A stretch of DNA of 64,000 bases, from NCBI RefSeq assembly GCF_018100795.1, contig NZ_JAGJDY010000013.1, positions 1 through 64,000 on the forward strand, read 5' to 3'. Both the position numbers and the translations under genes were made by a program. The number at the start of each line of letters is the position of its first letter. Within the stretch, counting starts at the first letter, position 1. A model generated the notes under the pieces. It had not been told where the DNA came from, searched no databases, and saw only the letters and a list, made by a program, of their open reading frames with translations. The stretch comes from Alteromonas sp. MMG017. GTDB lineage: Bacteria; Pseudomonadota; Gammaproteobacteria; Enterobacterales; Alteromonadaceae. Below, piece by piece: positions 46,621-57,900 of this stretch.

Positions 46621-47139
46621 ATGTCAGACAGAAAAAATAGTTTTAACAAAGAAGATTTATTAGCATGCAGCCGCGGTGAAATGTTCGGTCCTGGTAACAG
46701 CCAACTACCCGCCCCTAATATGTTGATGATGGATCGTGTCGTTTCTATAACTGAAGATGGCGGTGAACATGGCAAAGGTGAAATAATTGCTGAGTTAGAC
46801 ATTACGCCTGACCTTTGGTTTTTCGATTGTCATTTCCCAGGCGACCCTGTAATGCCTGGTTGCTTGGGCTTAGATGCCATGTGGCAGTTGGTCGGGTTTT
46901 TCTTAGGCTGGTGTGATGGGCCAGGTAAAGGCCGAGCGCTTGGTGTGGGTGAAGTTAAATTCACAGGGCAAATACTGCCTACCGCCAAAAAGGTGACTTA
47001 TAAAATTACCATGAAGCGTGTCATCAAGCGTAAGCTTTTCATGGGAATGGCAGATGGTTCTGTTGAAGTAGATGGCAGAGAAATTTATGTCGCTAAAGAT
47101 CTTAAAGTAGGTTTGTTCCAAGACACGTCTAACTTCTAA
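46621..47139 (+). CDS. fabA: 3-hydroxydecanoyl-ACP dehydratase/isomerase
   Basis: 172 residues, the E. coli length. Catalytic H71 ([11 protein letters not shown]) and D85 (LGLDAMWQL) are present. It introduces the cis double bond at the C10 stage of unsaturated fatty-acid synthesis. ATG at 46621 with CGAG upstream; a TTG two codons earlier is less likely. rmf lies on the far side of the shared terminator, as in E. coli. Confidence 0.97.
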   Translation: MSDRKNSFNKEDLLACSRGEMFGPGNSQLPAPNMLMMDRVVSITEDGGEHGKGEIIAELDITPDLWFFDCHFPGDPVMPGCLGLDAMWQLVGFFLGWCDGPGKGRALGVGEVKFTGQILPTAKKVTYKITMKRVIKRKLFMGMADGSVEVDGREIYVAKDLKVGLFQDTSNF

Positions 47140-47165
47140 GAAAACCGACACACATCAAAAACGAT

Positions 47166-47190
47166 AAAAGCCCCATAAAAGGGGCTTTTT
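47166..47190. terminator. Terminator between fabA and rmf
   Basis: AAAAGCCCC (47166-47174) and GGGGCTTTT (47181-47189) pair around ATAAAA with a T-run after it. The A/T flanks make it usable in both directions, for fabA and for the convergent rmf. Confidence 0.9.
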
Positions 47191-47222
47191 CATTGCTTAA
47201 TCACTTTGTAAGAGAGAAGACG

Positions 47223-47399
47223 TTATTTGACACTAAGACCTACGTGCCTGTCTTCTACCGCCTCGCGCCAGCCTCCTAACCATTCAGACCGAGCGTCATT
47301 CTGTTGAAAAGGACAAATATCCTTTGAACGACCGCTAATACCAGCTTGATACCCTTTTGAATGGGCGCGTGTCAGTTTATCTCTTTTTTGTCTTTTCAT
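47223..47399 (-). CDS. rmf: Ribosome modulation factor
   Basis: 58 residues, read directly: MKRQKRDKLTRAHSKGYQAG, then ISGRSKDICPFQQNDARSEW and LGGWREAVEDRHVGLSVK. It matches RMF (GYQAG, GRS, CP, RS-x-WLGGWREA), which pairs ribosomes into inactive 100S dimers in stationary phase. Position beside fabA is conserved with E. coli. Confidence 0.96.
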   Translation of the reverse strand: MKRQKRDKLTRAHSKGYQAGISGRSKDICPFQQNDARSEWLGGWREAVEDRHVGLSVK

Positions 47400-47645
47400 T
47401 GATTAGCCTCTTTAACTTTGTAGGATGTGCTACAAATTCTCTCTCGGGCCCAATACATCTTTTTAAATTGATAGTGGCGGAAAAGTCATTGTGCACACTA
47501 CTGTGATAGTGCAATGTGCCAAATGGTTCAACATAATTATTGTAAAGAGTGCATTGACATTTGGTAATGTTATGAAATATCAATGAATTTTATATTACAC
47601 TTTTTAGGCATATATATTTCAGTTTTTACATCCTTTAGCAATAAA

Positions 47646-47672
47646 AAAGGCCGCTAGAAAGTAGCGGCCTTT
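47646..47672 (-). terminator. Terminator after the DUF3466 gene
   Basis: AAAGGCCGCTA (47646-47656) pairs perfectly with TAGCGGCCTTT (47662-47672) around GAAAG. On the minus strand it is followed by a T-run, placing it 30 bases after the DUF3466 stop. Confidence 0.92.
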
Positions 47673-47701
47673 GAAATATAACTAGAAATAAAGTGAATTG
47701 A

Positions 47702-49468
47702 TTATTTCTTCAATTTGCGGCGGAAAATGGCGAATAAACTTAGTGTAAGTAGGCCAAAGAAGCTCGTAGAAGCTCCGCTACGCTCAAAGTTATCATTAAC
47801 TTCCTCACCGTCATCATCAATACTACAATCGTCGATAGCGCCACCAGTAGGTGATAATTTAACAGCAATAATAGCATCTACTTCTATCGTTTCACCTTCT
47901 GAGCTAATCACATCAGAACCAGTAACATACTTACTGGTGGAACGAACACGAGCATTAGCAATAATTTCATCGTTGTCGTTAATGTCGATAGCTTCTAGCA
48001 AGGTGTATTCACTGTCGCACGGCGTTAAGTCGTTCAAATCTAGAAACTCTTCAGTTTCAATATTGAACATGAAAGCATGAGTTTCACGAACAGTATCAGA
48101 TGTCGCATCAAAGTCTGATTTACCTACAATAATATTATTATTATTGATGGCATTTGCTTGTACGCCGGCCGTTGCAAAGAAACCGTCTGGGTATAATTGC
48201 TCTGTGGTATCCAAGTTGTATGCAAATAAACGTGAACGCGCAATATCACTCGATTCACGTAACACTGCACCCGCTACCCAGTTGTTATCGTTAATCGCCA
48301 TTGCTTGGCTGAGCAAGTTTTCTTCTCTTGGCAGTAGCTCTTCTGTTTCACCATCTCTAAATACAGTGGCAACGCGCTCGCTTTCATTCAAACCTGAAGA
48401 GTTAGGACGTGTAATAGTAACAGCATCACCTGTTAACGCTTCACCCACTGCAATACCTTGTTCATTAATATCATAGGCATAAGAAAAGTAATGTGAGGTG
48501 TCATCTTCTTCAGGCGTGAAAAGCAATGGGAATGTATCAGTGCTTATTACATCACCGTTAACATCTAACTGCCAAATAGTGGCATTGACTTCTGATGAAA
48601 GTACGAATGCAGGTAAATAGTTGGTAGAGTTCGTCACAAAGTAACTAGAAATACGCGGTACGTTGAAATCACCGCCATAAATGCTGTAATAACATCGTCC
48701 TTCTGGAATATCTCCACGGGTTTCATCGTCTTCACAGGTTTCTATGGCTTCCTCAACCGTATCTAAAAAGCTAACAGTACTGAAACCAGCAACCTGTAGA
48801 TTTTGATTCACAGCGCGAGCTGAAGAGAAGCCACCTAGCGTATCATCAACCGCTGGAATAATTTTAGTTCCGCTTGTGGTTTGCACAAACGCTTGCTGTG
48901 GCAACTCAGAGTAGGTGTAATTGATGGTGTCGCCATCTTCGTTTTCGTATTCGTCCAGAACAACAACGCCTGGAGAATCACCTACAATAAAGTTACCGCT
49001 TACGCTGTCTCTGCCGCCAGCTTCTACAGATTGGGTGTAATCATCGAATTTATCAGTAACTTCATCTAAACCAGGCACCAAGTCTATATCAGTAGTATCA
49101 GTTGAATAGGTTCTGAAGCTCGCGAGCTTCTGACCGATATTACTATCTTGGTTTGTAAGAAGAAAGTTGACGACTAAGGTGTAATCAGCATCAGTAAATA
49201 CACCTTGTAGTGCATCATCTTCATCTTCTAGTGTCCCTGAAAACGTAGTAAAGAAACTGGTGTCATCTACTAGCTGATCCAAATCAACAGGTGGGTTAAA
49301 TTCTAGCTGCACCATTGATAGCATTTTGCCGGTATTATCAATTGAACGAGCGAAGGTATTTTGACCAACATCCTGCAAAGGAAGTGGTGTCACGGTGTAG
49401 GTTTCGGCCACTGCCGAAACACTACCTGTTGCCAACAGAACGGCGACGGCAAGCTGAGTTCGTTTCAT
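47702..49468 (-). CDS. DUF3466 family exported protein
   Basis: 588 residues. A signal peptide (LAVAVLLATGSVSAVAE) precedes repeats typical of DUF3466 (SIDNTGKMLS, AVNQNLQVAGFS, DINEQGIAVGEAL, AINDNNWVAGAV, INNNNIIVGKS). It ends with a small sorting-like tail, GAST then a hydrophobic stretch FFGLLTLSLFAIF and RRKLKK, like GlyGly-CTERM/rhombosortase substrates. Probably exported or surface-attached; function unknown. It occupies the place of pqiABC in the E. coli order. Confidence 0.82.
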   Translation of the reverse strand: MKRTQLAVAVLLATGSVSAVAETYTVTPLPLQDVGQNTFARSIDNTGKMLSMVQLEFNPPVDLDQLVDDTSFFTTFSGTLEDEDDALQGVFTDADYTLVVNFLLTNQDSNIGQKLASFRTYSTDTTDIDLVPGLDEVTDKFDDYTQSVEAGGRDSVSGNFIVGDSPGVVVLDEYENEDGDTINYTYSELPQQAFVQTTSGTKIIPAVDDTLGGFSSARAVNQNLQVAGFSTVSFLDTVEEAIETCEDDETRGDIPEGRCYYSIYGGDFNVPRISSYFVTNSTNYLPAFVLSSEVNATIWQLDVNGDVISTDTFPLLFTPEEDDTSHYFSYAYDINEQGIAVGEALTGDAVTITRPNSSGLNESERVATVFRDGETEELLPREENLLSQAMAINDNNWVAGAVLRESSDIARSRLFAYNLDTTEQLYPDGFFATAGVQANAINNNNIIVGKSDFDATSDTVRETHAFMFNIETEEFLDLNDLTPCDSEYTLLEAIDINDNDEIIANARVRSTSKYVTGSDVISSEGETIEVDAIIAVKLSPTGGAIDDCSIDDDGEEVNDNFERSGASTSFFGLLTLSLFAIFRRKLKK

Positions 49469-49480
49469 CTAAAATCCTAT

Positions 49481-51421
49481 TTACTGCTGATTATCTTCCA
49501 GCATACTTTCTAATTCATCCCAGCGCGCATACTTCTGGGATAAGGCTTGTTCTTTCTCTGCTAACAGAGCTAAGGTTTTTGCAGTTTCATCGTTCCCTTT
49601 TTTAAAGAATTCAGGGTCGTTAACTAACAACTGCATTTCAGCTAATTCATTTTCATACTGCTCAATATCTGCAGGCAGCGATTCAAGTTCTCGTTGATCT
49701 TTATATGATAACTTTTTCGTCTTACGGGGAGAAGACTTAGCACTAGGACTATTCGAACTTAAATTAGTTTCATTCTTTACTTTGGCTTTTTCGTCTTTAA
49801 TCACTTGTTGACGTTTAGCATTCTGATCTTTGTACCAGCTCTCTACATCTGTGAAGCCACCAATGAATTCCCGTAAGAAGCCCTCGCCTTCAAATACAAC
49901 GCAACTATTGGCAACATTATCAACGAATTCCCTATCATGACTTACAAGTAAAACCGTGCCAGCATACTCATTTAACAGGGTTTCCAGCATCTCTAGCGTT
50001 TCAACATCAAGATCGTTTGTTGGCTCATCGAGTACAAGCAAGTTACTGGGCTTAAGCATTAACTTGGCCAACATTAGCCGGTTCTTCTCACCACCAGACA
50101 GTGACTTCACAGGTGCATTCACCCGTTCAGGTGAGAACAAATAATCTTGTAAATAGCTGATAACGTGTCTTGGATGCCCGTTAACCATAAGGTCACGTTT
50201 ACCATCACCTACAGCATCAATCACTGTTTGTTCCAAATCTAAGCCATGGCGATGTTGGTCAAAGTAAGCCACTTCAAGATTAGTGCCTTGCTTACAGTTA
50301 CCTTTATCGGGTGCTAGTTCACCTAATAACAACTTAATCAGGGTACTTTTCCCGCTACCATTAGGGCCGACTAAAGCAAGTTTATCGCCACGTAATACAT
50401 TAAGGTTTAATCCCTTCACAATTTGATTACCGCCAATGGCGTAATCTAAATCGGTGACTTCAAACACCATTTTGCCCGAGCGTGTACCTTGATGCTGGTT
50501 TACTACCGCATTACCTTGTACTGCGCGCCTTGCTTTACGTTCGTCACGCAGTTTTTTTAATGCACGTACTCGGCCTTCGTTACGGGTACGACGGGCTTTT
50601 ATGCCTTGGCGGATCCATACTTCTTCTTGCGCCAGTTTCTTATCGAATTCGGCGTTATGGGCAGCTTCAACTTCAAGGTCTTGCTGCTTTTTCTCTAAAT
50701 AGGTTTCGTAATTACCTGGGTAACTGGTTAATCCGCCACGGTCTAAATCCACAATACGGGTTGCCATATTACGAATAAACGCCCTATCGTGGCTTACAAA
50801 CACAATGGCGCCGTTATAGTTAGATAAACTGCTTTCCAACCAGCGAATCATTTCGATATCTAAGTGGTTAGTGGGTTCATCAAGTAACAATAAATCGGGT
50901 GAACGAACCAACGCCCGTGCAAGTGCCGCTTTACGGCGCCATCCACCAGATAAGGTGGACAATGAAATATCAGGCTCTAGTTTGAGCATGGTAAGCGTTT
51001 GTTCTATTTGCTGCTCAAATTGCCATGCATCACGGGCCTCTAGGGTTTCCTGTAAGGTTTGTAGGCGATTTAAGTTAGCTTCACTAGGGTCTTCAGCCAC
51101 TAGCTTGGTCTGATGGTGATAGGCTTTAATGGTGTCGCCTACATCTGCTAGCCCTTCAGCAACGTAATCGAAAAGCGTCACGTCTGTGGTTTGCGGCGGA
51201 TCTTGCTCTAATCGAGCAATAATGGTGTCGCTTTCTATAATGCGCTGTCCGTCATCGGCAATCACATCACCTGAAATCACCTTCATTAAGGTAGATTTAC
51301 CACTGCCATTTCGGCCTACTAAACACACACGCTCTTTGGGCTGAACAATTAGTTCAACGCCATCTAACAAAGGGGGGTTGCCGTAGATAACAGTGATGTT
51401 CTTTAACTGCAAAATGCTCAC
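49481..51421 (-). CDS. uup: ABC-F ATPase Uup
   Basis: 646 residues: two ABC domains with Walker A (GRNGSGKST; GPNGSGKST), signatures LSGGW and LSGGE, Walker B LLLLDEPTNHLD and LLVLDEPTNDLD, and a C-terminal lysine-rich then coiled-coil tail. No membrane segment; acts on ribosomes or DNA structures. Translation starts at a GTG overlapping the glutaredoxin-like gene's TGA (GTGA, 51418-51421). Confidence 0.95.
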   Translation of the reverse strand: MSILQLKNITVIYGNPPLLDGVELIVQPKERVCLVGRNGSGKSTLMKVISGDVIADDGQRIIESDTIIARLEQDPPQTTDVTLFDYVAEGLADVGDTIKAYHHQTKLVAEDPSEANLNRLQTLQETLEARDAWQFEQQIEQTLTMLKLEPDISLSTLSGGWRRKAALARALVRSPDLLLLDEPTNHLDIEMIRWLESSLSNYNGAIVFVSHDRAFIRNMATRIVDLDRGGLTSYPGNYETYLEKKQQDLEVEAAHNAEFDKKLAQEEVWIRQGIKARRTRNEGRVRALKKLRDERKARRAVQGNAVVNQHQGTRSGKMVFEVTDLDYAIGGNQIVKGLNLNVLRGDKLALVGPNGSGKSTLIKLLLGELAPDKGNCKQGTNLEVAYFDQHRHGLDLEQTVIDAVGDGKRDLMVNGHPRHVISYLQDYLFSPERVNAPVKSLSGGEKNRLMLAKLMLKPSNLLVLDEPTNDLDVETLEMLETLLNEYAGTVLLVSHDREFVDNVANSCVVFEGEGFLREFIGGFTDVESWYKDQNAKRQQVIKDEKAKVKNETNLSSNSPSAKSSPRKTKKLSYKDQRELESLPADIEQYENELAEMQLLVNDPEFFKKGNDETAKTLALLAEKEQALSQKYARWDELESMLEDNQQ

Positions 51422-51651
51422 TGTAAGAATGTCTCCAATGCGTTGGTATCAAATGGCCAGCCAATTTCGGCGCCATTGTCTTCCCGTTTCAATACAGGAA
51501 TGCGAGCACCGTATAAATGATACAAATCGGTGCTATTACGAATATTTACTTTTTCGACGTTTAACGAAGAAAACTGCTGCGTATTAGCCAACTCAATGTC
51601 GGCTAAATCGCACAAACTACACTGTGGTCCCGTGTAAAACACTATTTTCAT
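51418..51651 (-). CDS. Glutaredoxin-like small protein
   Basis: 77 residues. A CxxC site (GPQCSLCDLAD) near the N-terminus, then VEKVNIR and the cis-proline region ARIPVLKRE, as in the glutaredoxin 2-like DUF836 group. The ATG overlaps the rlmKL stop (ATGA, 51648-51651) and its own stop overlaps uup, so three genes are coupled. Confidence 0.85.
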   Translation of the reverse strand: MKIVFYTGPQCSLCDLADIELANTQQFSSLNVEKVNIRNSTDLYHLYGARIPVLKREDNGAEIGWPFDTNALETFLQ

Positions 51652-53789
51652 AACGCTTCGCTTGATAATGCTTCTTTTAATAAAGCATCTCTCGATAACG
51701 ACAAGATCCAGCACTTATGAATATTTCCGCGGCGAGAAAAGTCTTCGGGTATGGTTTCTTGAGTAATATTTTCAATAGTGAAACCTAAGGCTTGTAATGC
51801 CTCTTCATCTAACTTAAACCCGCGTTTATTGTTAGAGAAAATTAACGTACCGCCATCGTTTAAGCAGTTTCTGGCATTCGTTAGCATAGTAACGTGGTCG
51901 CGTTGTACATCCCATGTGCTTTGCATACGCTTAGAATTTGAAAATGAAGGTGGATCGATAAATATTAAATCGTATTTACCTTTATGATCGCTTAACCACG
52001 ATGTACAGTCAGCTTGAACAAAAGCATGTGGCCCATTTAGTTTATTAAGCGCCACATTCTTTTTCGCCCAGTCTAAATAGGTGTTAGACATATCAACGGT
52101 AGTGACTGACTTCGCACCGCCTTTAGCTGCAAACACAGACACACTACCGGTATAAGCAAATAAGTTAAGTACGTCTTTACCTTTGGCAAGCTGCATAACT
52201 TTTTGACGAGTGTTTCTATGATCTAAAAACAAACCAGTATCTAAATAATCGGTCAAGTTCACCAATAAGCGCGCACCGTTTTCGTACACTTCCATCATGG
52301 TGCCAGACTGGTTAATTTTTTCGTACTGCTTAGTGCCTTTTTGTTGGCTACGTACTTTTAGTACGATTTGCTTAGGTGACACACCAGTAACAGTAGGCAA
52401 ATAAAGTAAAACTTCCTGCAAACGCTTACGGGCTTTGTCTTCCGACACAGTTTTAGGCGGTGCGTACTCTTGCACGACTAGCCAGTCACCGTACCTATCA
52501 ATCGCCACGTTATAATCGGGCAAGTCGGCATCGTAAATACGATAACAGTTAGTATCAACTTTGTTGATCCAACCTTTCATTTTCTTAAGATTTTTCTTTA
52601 AGCGATTGGCGAATTCGTGGTTCGACGCATCTTCAGTAAACTGAACTGTGTTCTCTTCGCTTAACACATAGTTCACTAAACGGCACTCTAGCTTACCGTT
52701 GTTCATACCGTAGTCTTTGGTTGCGCGAAGTTTTAACACACGCAATAAGTCTCGGTTGCTGCTAAGCAATGAAACGTGCCAACCTTTCCATGCTTCTTTA
52801 AAGCGCTTACCCCATTCACTGAAAAGCGGAATAAGGGCGGTTAGTTCACCTAAACGCTCACCGTAAGGTGGGTTAGACACCATGTAACCTGGCGTTGCAA
52901 CCGGCGGTGACGACTTAGTGGCGTCTTGGTTGCTGAATTTAATATCGTTAAATACGCCTGCGTAGTCAGCATTGTCTTTGGCTATGGCAATCATTCTGCG
53001 GTTGTAATCGGCAGCAAAAATTTCGCTTTTACTTTCTGTTTGGTTCGCAATGGCATCATTGACTAATGAATCCCAGTAAGCGGCATCGTGGCTTAGCCAT
53101 TTACTAAAGCCCCAATACTCACGCTTTATGCCTGGGGCAATATTACGTGCCATAAAAGCTGCTTCAATTGCAATAGTACCCGAGCCACACATCATGTCAG
53201 CAAGAGGTTTGTCCATGTTTTCAGTCCAGCCACTGCGCATTAGCATGGCACAGGCAATGTGTTCTTTAAGTGGTGCGTCACCCGTTTCTTGACGATATGA
53301 ACGTTGGTGCAAACTTGCACCGGCCATATCAAGTCCAATAATCACGTTATCTCGTTGAAGTCTGGCGTACACGGGGAAATCTGGCATTTTGCGCTCAACC
53401 GACGGGCGAGCTTGGCCTTCTTCTACGAATTGGTCAACAATGGCATCTTTAATTCTTACCGCGCCGAATTGGGTGTTCTTAATTTCGTAGTTAGTACCAA
53501 TAAATTGCACTGACAACGTATGGCGAGATTCCATATGCATCTGCCAATCAATATCCATGGCTGTCTTATACAATTCTTCAGCATTGCCTGCCTTTCCTGT
53601 GCCTAAGATCCAAATAACACGGTTGGCTAAGCGAGACCAAAGACAAAGCTTGTAAGCGTCTTCTTTGCTTCCTTCAAACTGCAACATGCCCGGAGACTGT
53701 TTAATTTCTGCATCTGGGCACAAATTGAGTATTTCTTGCTTAAGGAGTTCGTCAAGACCGCGGCTGGTTGTTGCCAGAATAGTATTCAT
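51648..53789 (-). CDS. rlmL: 23S rRNA (guanine) methyltransferase RlmKL
   Basis: 713 residues, bifunctional. The N-terminal THUMP part and RlmL methyltransferase have PLADMMCGSGTIAIEAAF and NPPYGERLG (m2G2445); the C-terminal RlmK half has LNLFAYTGSVSVFAAKGGA and DPPSFSNSKR (m7G2069). Full length. Order pyrD-rlmKL-uup is conserved. Confidence 0.96.
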   Translation of the reverse strand: MNTILATTSRGLDELLKQEILNLCPDAEIKQSPGMLQFEGSKEDAYKLCLWSRLANRVIWILGTGKAGNAEELYKTAMDIDWQMHMESRHTLSVQFIGTNYEIKNTQFGAVRIKDAIVDQFVEEGQARPSVERKMPDFPVYARLQRDNVIIGLDMAGASLHQRSYRQETGDAPLKEHIACAMLMRSGWTENMDKPLADMMCGSGTIAIEAAFMARNIAPGIKREYWGFSKWLSHDAAYWDSLVNDAIANQTESKSEIFAADYNRRMIAIAKDNADYAGVFNDIKFSNQDATKSSPPVATPGYMVSNPPYGERLGELTALIPLFSEWGKRFKEAWKGWHVSLLSSNRDLLRVLKLRATKDYGMNNGKLECRLVNYVLSEENTVQFTEDASNHEFANRLKKNLKKMKGWINKVDTNCYRIYDADLPDYNVAIDRYGDWLVVQEYAPPKTVSEDKARKRLQEVLLYLPTVTGVSPKQIVLKVRSQQKGTKQYEKINQSGTMMEVYENGARLLVNLTDYLDTGLFLDHRNTRQKVMQLAKGKDVLNLFAYTGSVSVFAAKGGAKSVTTVDMSNTYLDWAKKNVALNKLNGPHAFVQADCTSWLSDHKGKYDLIFIDPPSFSNSKRMQSTWDVQRDHVTMLTNARNCLNDGGTLIFSNNKRGFKLDEEALQALGFTIENITQETIPEDFSRRGNIHKCWILSLSRDALLKEALSSEAL

Positions 53790-53864
53790 TCAATTACCTG
53801 ATAGAGCGTGTGTTTATTAACACACGCTTGAGTGTATAAAACTGTAATGTGTCGCTTTGGCTAA

Positions 53865-54872
53865 TTATAGCGCTTTTACAATGCGTTTAACGAGGTCGGG
53901 CCCCTGATAAATGAACGCAGAGTATACCTGAACTAGTGATGCTCCTGCATCTAAACGTGCTTTTGCGGTTTCAGGAGAATCGATACCGCCCACACCTATG
54001 ATAGGAATGGCTCTATCAAGGGCACTAGATAGCTTTTTCGTTACGTTCAGGCTCATGTCAGTTAAGACAGAACCGCTCAAACCGCCCATTTCATCAGCAT
54101 GCTTTAACCCTTGAACGGCATCACGAGACAGCGTGGTATTAGTAGCAATAACGCCATCCATTTTGCTGGCGAGTAACGATTGCGCAATACTTTGTATTTC
54201 ACCATCTGATAAATCTGGTGCAATTTTAATAAATAGCGGTACGTATTTACCGTGAGTTTGCGTCAAGGTTTCTTGCGCTGCTTTAAGGCCTACCAATAAC
54301 GCATCTAGCGCTTCACCATACTGAAGATTTCTAAGCCCAGGAGTATTGGGTGAAGAAATGTTAATAGTCACATAACTGGCGTAAGGATAAACCTTGCTCA
54401 AACAAATAAGATAATCATCAAGTGCCTTAGCATCATCAGTATCTTTATTTTTACCAATATTGATGCCAATGGGCCCTTTAAACTGGGCTTTTTTCACTTG
54501 AGAAACTAAGTGGTCAACGCCTTTGTTGTTAAAGCCCATTCGGTTAATGATGGCCTGTTTTTCAGGAATACGAAATAACCGAGGCTTAGGGTTACCGGCT
54601 TGTGGGCGAGGCGTAACCGTACCAATTTCTACGAAACCAAACCCCATTTCGGCAAATGCATCTATACAATCACCATTTTTGTCTAAGCCTGCCGCCAAAC
54701 CCACAGGATTATCAAAGGTTATACCTGCAATCGTGACTGGCTTTTTAATTGTTGTGGTGCTGTAAGCCCACTTCAACGGCGTGTGTTGCGTTTTATTTAA
54801 CCAGTTGATAGTAAAATCATGGCTTTTTTCGGGTTCGCATTGAAGCAACAGTTTTTGCACTAATGATTGCAT
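53865..54872 (-). CDS. pyrD: Dihydroorotate dehydrogenase, quinone type
   Basis: 335 residues, class 2 with an N-terminal membrane-associated helix ([11 protein letters not shown]). [11 protein letters not shown] and the catalytic serine in [11 protein letters not shown] bind FMN and substrate; [27 protein letters not shown] ends the barrel. De novo pyrimidine synthesis linked to the quinone pool. The ATG at 54872 matches the family start; a longer frame to 54932 runs into the upstream terminator. Confidence 0.96.
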   Translation of the reverse strand: MQSLVQKLLLQCEPEKSHDFTINWLNKTQHTPLKWAYSTTTIKKPVTIAGITFDNPVGLAAGLDKNGDCIDAFAEMGFGFVEIGTVTPRPQAGNPKPRLFRIPEKQAIINRMGFNNKGVDHLVSQVKKAQFKGPIGINIGKNKDTDDAKALDDYLICLSKVYPYASYVTINISSPNTPGLRNLQYGEALDALLVGLKAAQETLTQTHGKYVPLFIKIAPDLSDGEIQSIAQSLLASKMDGVIATNTTLSRDAVQGLKHADEMGGLSGSVLTDMSLNVTKKLSSALDRAIPIIGVGGIDSPETAKARLDAGASLVQVYSAFIYQGPDLVKRIVKAL

Positions 54873-54901
54873 AGGTGTTTGTTTTCGCTTGTGTTTGGTA
54901 T

Positions 54902-54926
54902 AAAAAAGCCCTGTTTCACAGGGCTT
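54902..54926 (-). terminator. Terminator between gdhB and pyrD
   Basis: AAGCCCTGT (54906-54914) pairs with ACAGGGCTT (54918-54926) around a 3-base loop; on the minus strand a run of T's follows. It closes the glutamate dehydrogenase transcript before pyrD. Confidence 0.9.
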
Positions 54927-54949
54927 CGTCATTTTTGATAGCGTGTATT

Positions 54950-57900
54950 CTAATGGCTAGACTTCACGCTTAAAAGCATCAATTCACGTAATGCGACAGA
55001 AAATTTCGCAAATTCGTGGGTTGAGCTGGTCTTAAACTCTGACATCATATGATACCAGCGTTTCAACAACACTTGGTTGCTCTGCATCCAATCTTCCAAA
55101 ATTTTGTCTGCATCGCTAGCCTCTGGGTTTATTTGAAGAAGATTAGCGGCTATGGAACGCTGCTGCCAATCCAATTCTTCCCGGTAAGACGCACGGGCGA
55201 GTGCTTGCCAATGGTTACTGACGGCCTGATTATTAATTTGATCTAAGAACCAATGCAACTCAAGTTTAGAGCCAAGCTGGAAGTACAAACGAGCAACAAC
55301 ATCAACGGTATGTTTTTCAGCGGCAACAATGTGTGCTAAGTCGAAACTCGAGAACATATTTGAGAAGCTCGCTACTTGATACGCAATATCCTTCGGTACA
55401 TCTTGAGCTACGTAAGTGCTTGTTTTTTCTTCCAGCTGTGAGTATTCAGCTTCTACCAAGTAGTTCTGCAGATTCTTAGATAACGTATTAAAAGTTTCAC
55501 GGTAGCTCGCAATAGCCTCTTCAATCGACAAGGCTTTATTACCATGCCTAATATACCAGCGTGCGGCGCGGCGCATAATGCGGCGAGCTTCATCTAGCAT
55601 CTTAAGCTGTAGCTTAGCGGAAATAACGTTATCTAAGTCTTCAATACGACTCCATAGCGTTTCCATATCAAAAATACCGTGCACAATGGCGTAGGCATTG
55701 GCAATGTCATCTACGCTCGCGCCGGTTTCTTCTTGAATACGGAACATAAAATTAAGGCCCATATCATTAACCATATTATTAGTTAATTTAGTGGCAATAA
55801 TTTCACTTCTAAGTGGGTGCTGTTGCATATGTGTACTGAACTTCTCACGTAACACTTCAGGGAATGCTTGAAGCAGCAATTTACCGTGGTAAGGGTTATC
55901 AGTGATTTCTGGAATATTCAGTGCATCTTTTAACACCATTTTTCCATAGGCAATCAAAACACTAAGTTCAGGTCGAGTCAGACCACGATCTGACGCCACT
56001 CTATCGGAAATTTCATCATCGCTGGGGATGAACTCAAGCTCTCTGTTAAGTTGCCCTTCACGCTCTAAACCGTGAATAAAGCGAAGCTGTTCTTTCAATA
56101 AGCTTACGCCTGACATCTCTGTAATCGAAATAGATTGAGTTTGACGATAACAATCTTTAATCACAATACGGGATACGTCGTCGGTCATCTCGTGTAGTAA
56201 GTTATTACGCTGTTTAACCGTAAGCTCGCCGTCGTTTACCACGCTGTTAAGCAAGATCTTGATATTCACTTCGTTATCGGAACAATCAACACCACCTACA
56301 TTATCGATAAAGTCAGTGTTTACACGACCGCCGGAAGCAGCATATTCAATTCGCCCTAGCTGTGTTAAGCCTAGGTTACCGCCCTCGCCTACAATTTTAG
56401 CTTGTACGTCTTTACCATTTAAACGTAAGTCGTCATTGGCTCTGTCGCCCACTTCCGCATGAGACTCTTTAGAGCTCTTAACATAAGTTCCGATACCACC
56501 ATTCCAAAGCAAGTCCACAGGCATTTTTAAAATGTTATGGATAAGTTCGTTTGGCGTCATCGTCATTTGACGGGTACCTAACCACTTCTTCATTTCTGGT
56601 GTGAGCTTAATCGATTTCGAAGAACGGCTGAAAATACCGCCACCTTTTGAAATCAATTTTGAATCATAATCTTCCCAACTTAACCGTGGGTTTTCGAACA
56701 ATCTAGCGCGCTCTTTGTAACTTGCTGCTGCATCTGGATCGGGATCGAAGAAGATATGTAAATGGTTAAACGCCGATATTAATTTGGTGTGCTTAGATAA
56801 AAGCATGCCGTTACCAAATACGTCACCCGCCATATCACCCACACCCACCGCAGTGAATTCTGTGGTTTGACAATCGATACCGATTTCACGGAAGTGACGT
56901 TTAACAGACTCCCATCCGCCACGGGCAGTGATACCCATTTTCTTATGGTCATAACCGACGCTGCCGCCTGAGGCAAACGCATCGCCTAACCAAAAGCCAA
57001 ATTCATCAGCAATACCGTTAGCGATATCAGAGAAGGTAGCGGTGCCTTTATCCGCCGCTACAACCAAATACGGGTCATCTTCATCTAATCGCACCACATC
57101 TTTAGGTGGCACTACCTCACCGTTTACAATGTTGTCTGTGATATCAAGCAAACTGGTGATAAAGGTGCGATAGCACGCCTGGCCTTCAGCCTGAATCGCT
57201 TCTCTGCCTTCGCCAACGGGGAGCTTTTTACAAACAAACCCACCTTTGGCACCAACAGGCACAATCACCGTATTTTTTACTTGCTGTGCTTTTACTAAGC
57301 CTAAAATTTCAGTTCGGAAATCTTCTTGGCGATCTGACCAACGAAGTCCTCCACGGGCTACCTTTCCGCCGCGTAAATGCACACCCTCTAAACGTGGGCT
57401 ATAAACAAAAATTTCGAATTTAGGCAGGGGTAACGGCATATCAGGGATCATTTCAGGCAGCATCTTAAATGACACATAAGATTTTTCATTGCCTGCTTCA
57501 TCGGGCTGATAGAAGTTGGTACGAAGGGTTGCCGACATCATATCTAAATAACGACGTATAATTCTGTCGTCATCTAAATTACTCACGCTGTCTAACTGAG
57601 TCTTAATATTCTCAAGTAACGCTTCTTCTTTTTTCGCGCTACGTTTTTTCTTCGGATTAATGCGCTGGTCGAAAAACTCCACGAGCAAGCGGGCAATATC
57701 AGGGTAATTAGCTAACGTATTCGCAATGTAATCACGACTGAATGAGCTGCCGGTTTGACGCATGTATTTTGCGTACGCACGTAAAATAGTGACTTTACGG
57801 CCGGTTAAATTAGCACCCAAAATTAAGCGGTTAAATGCATCGTCTTCTAAGTCGTTATTCCATACTTTCGCAAAGGCATCTTGGAATAAGGTTTGAGCAC

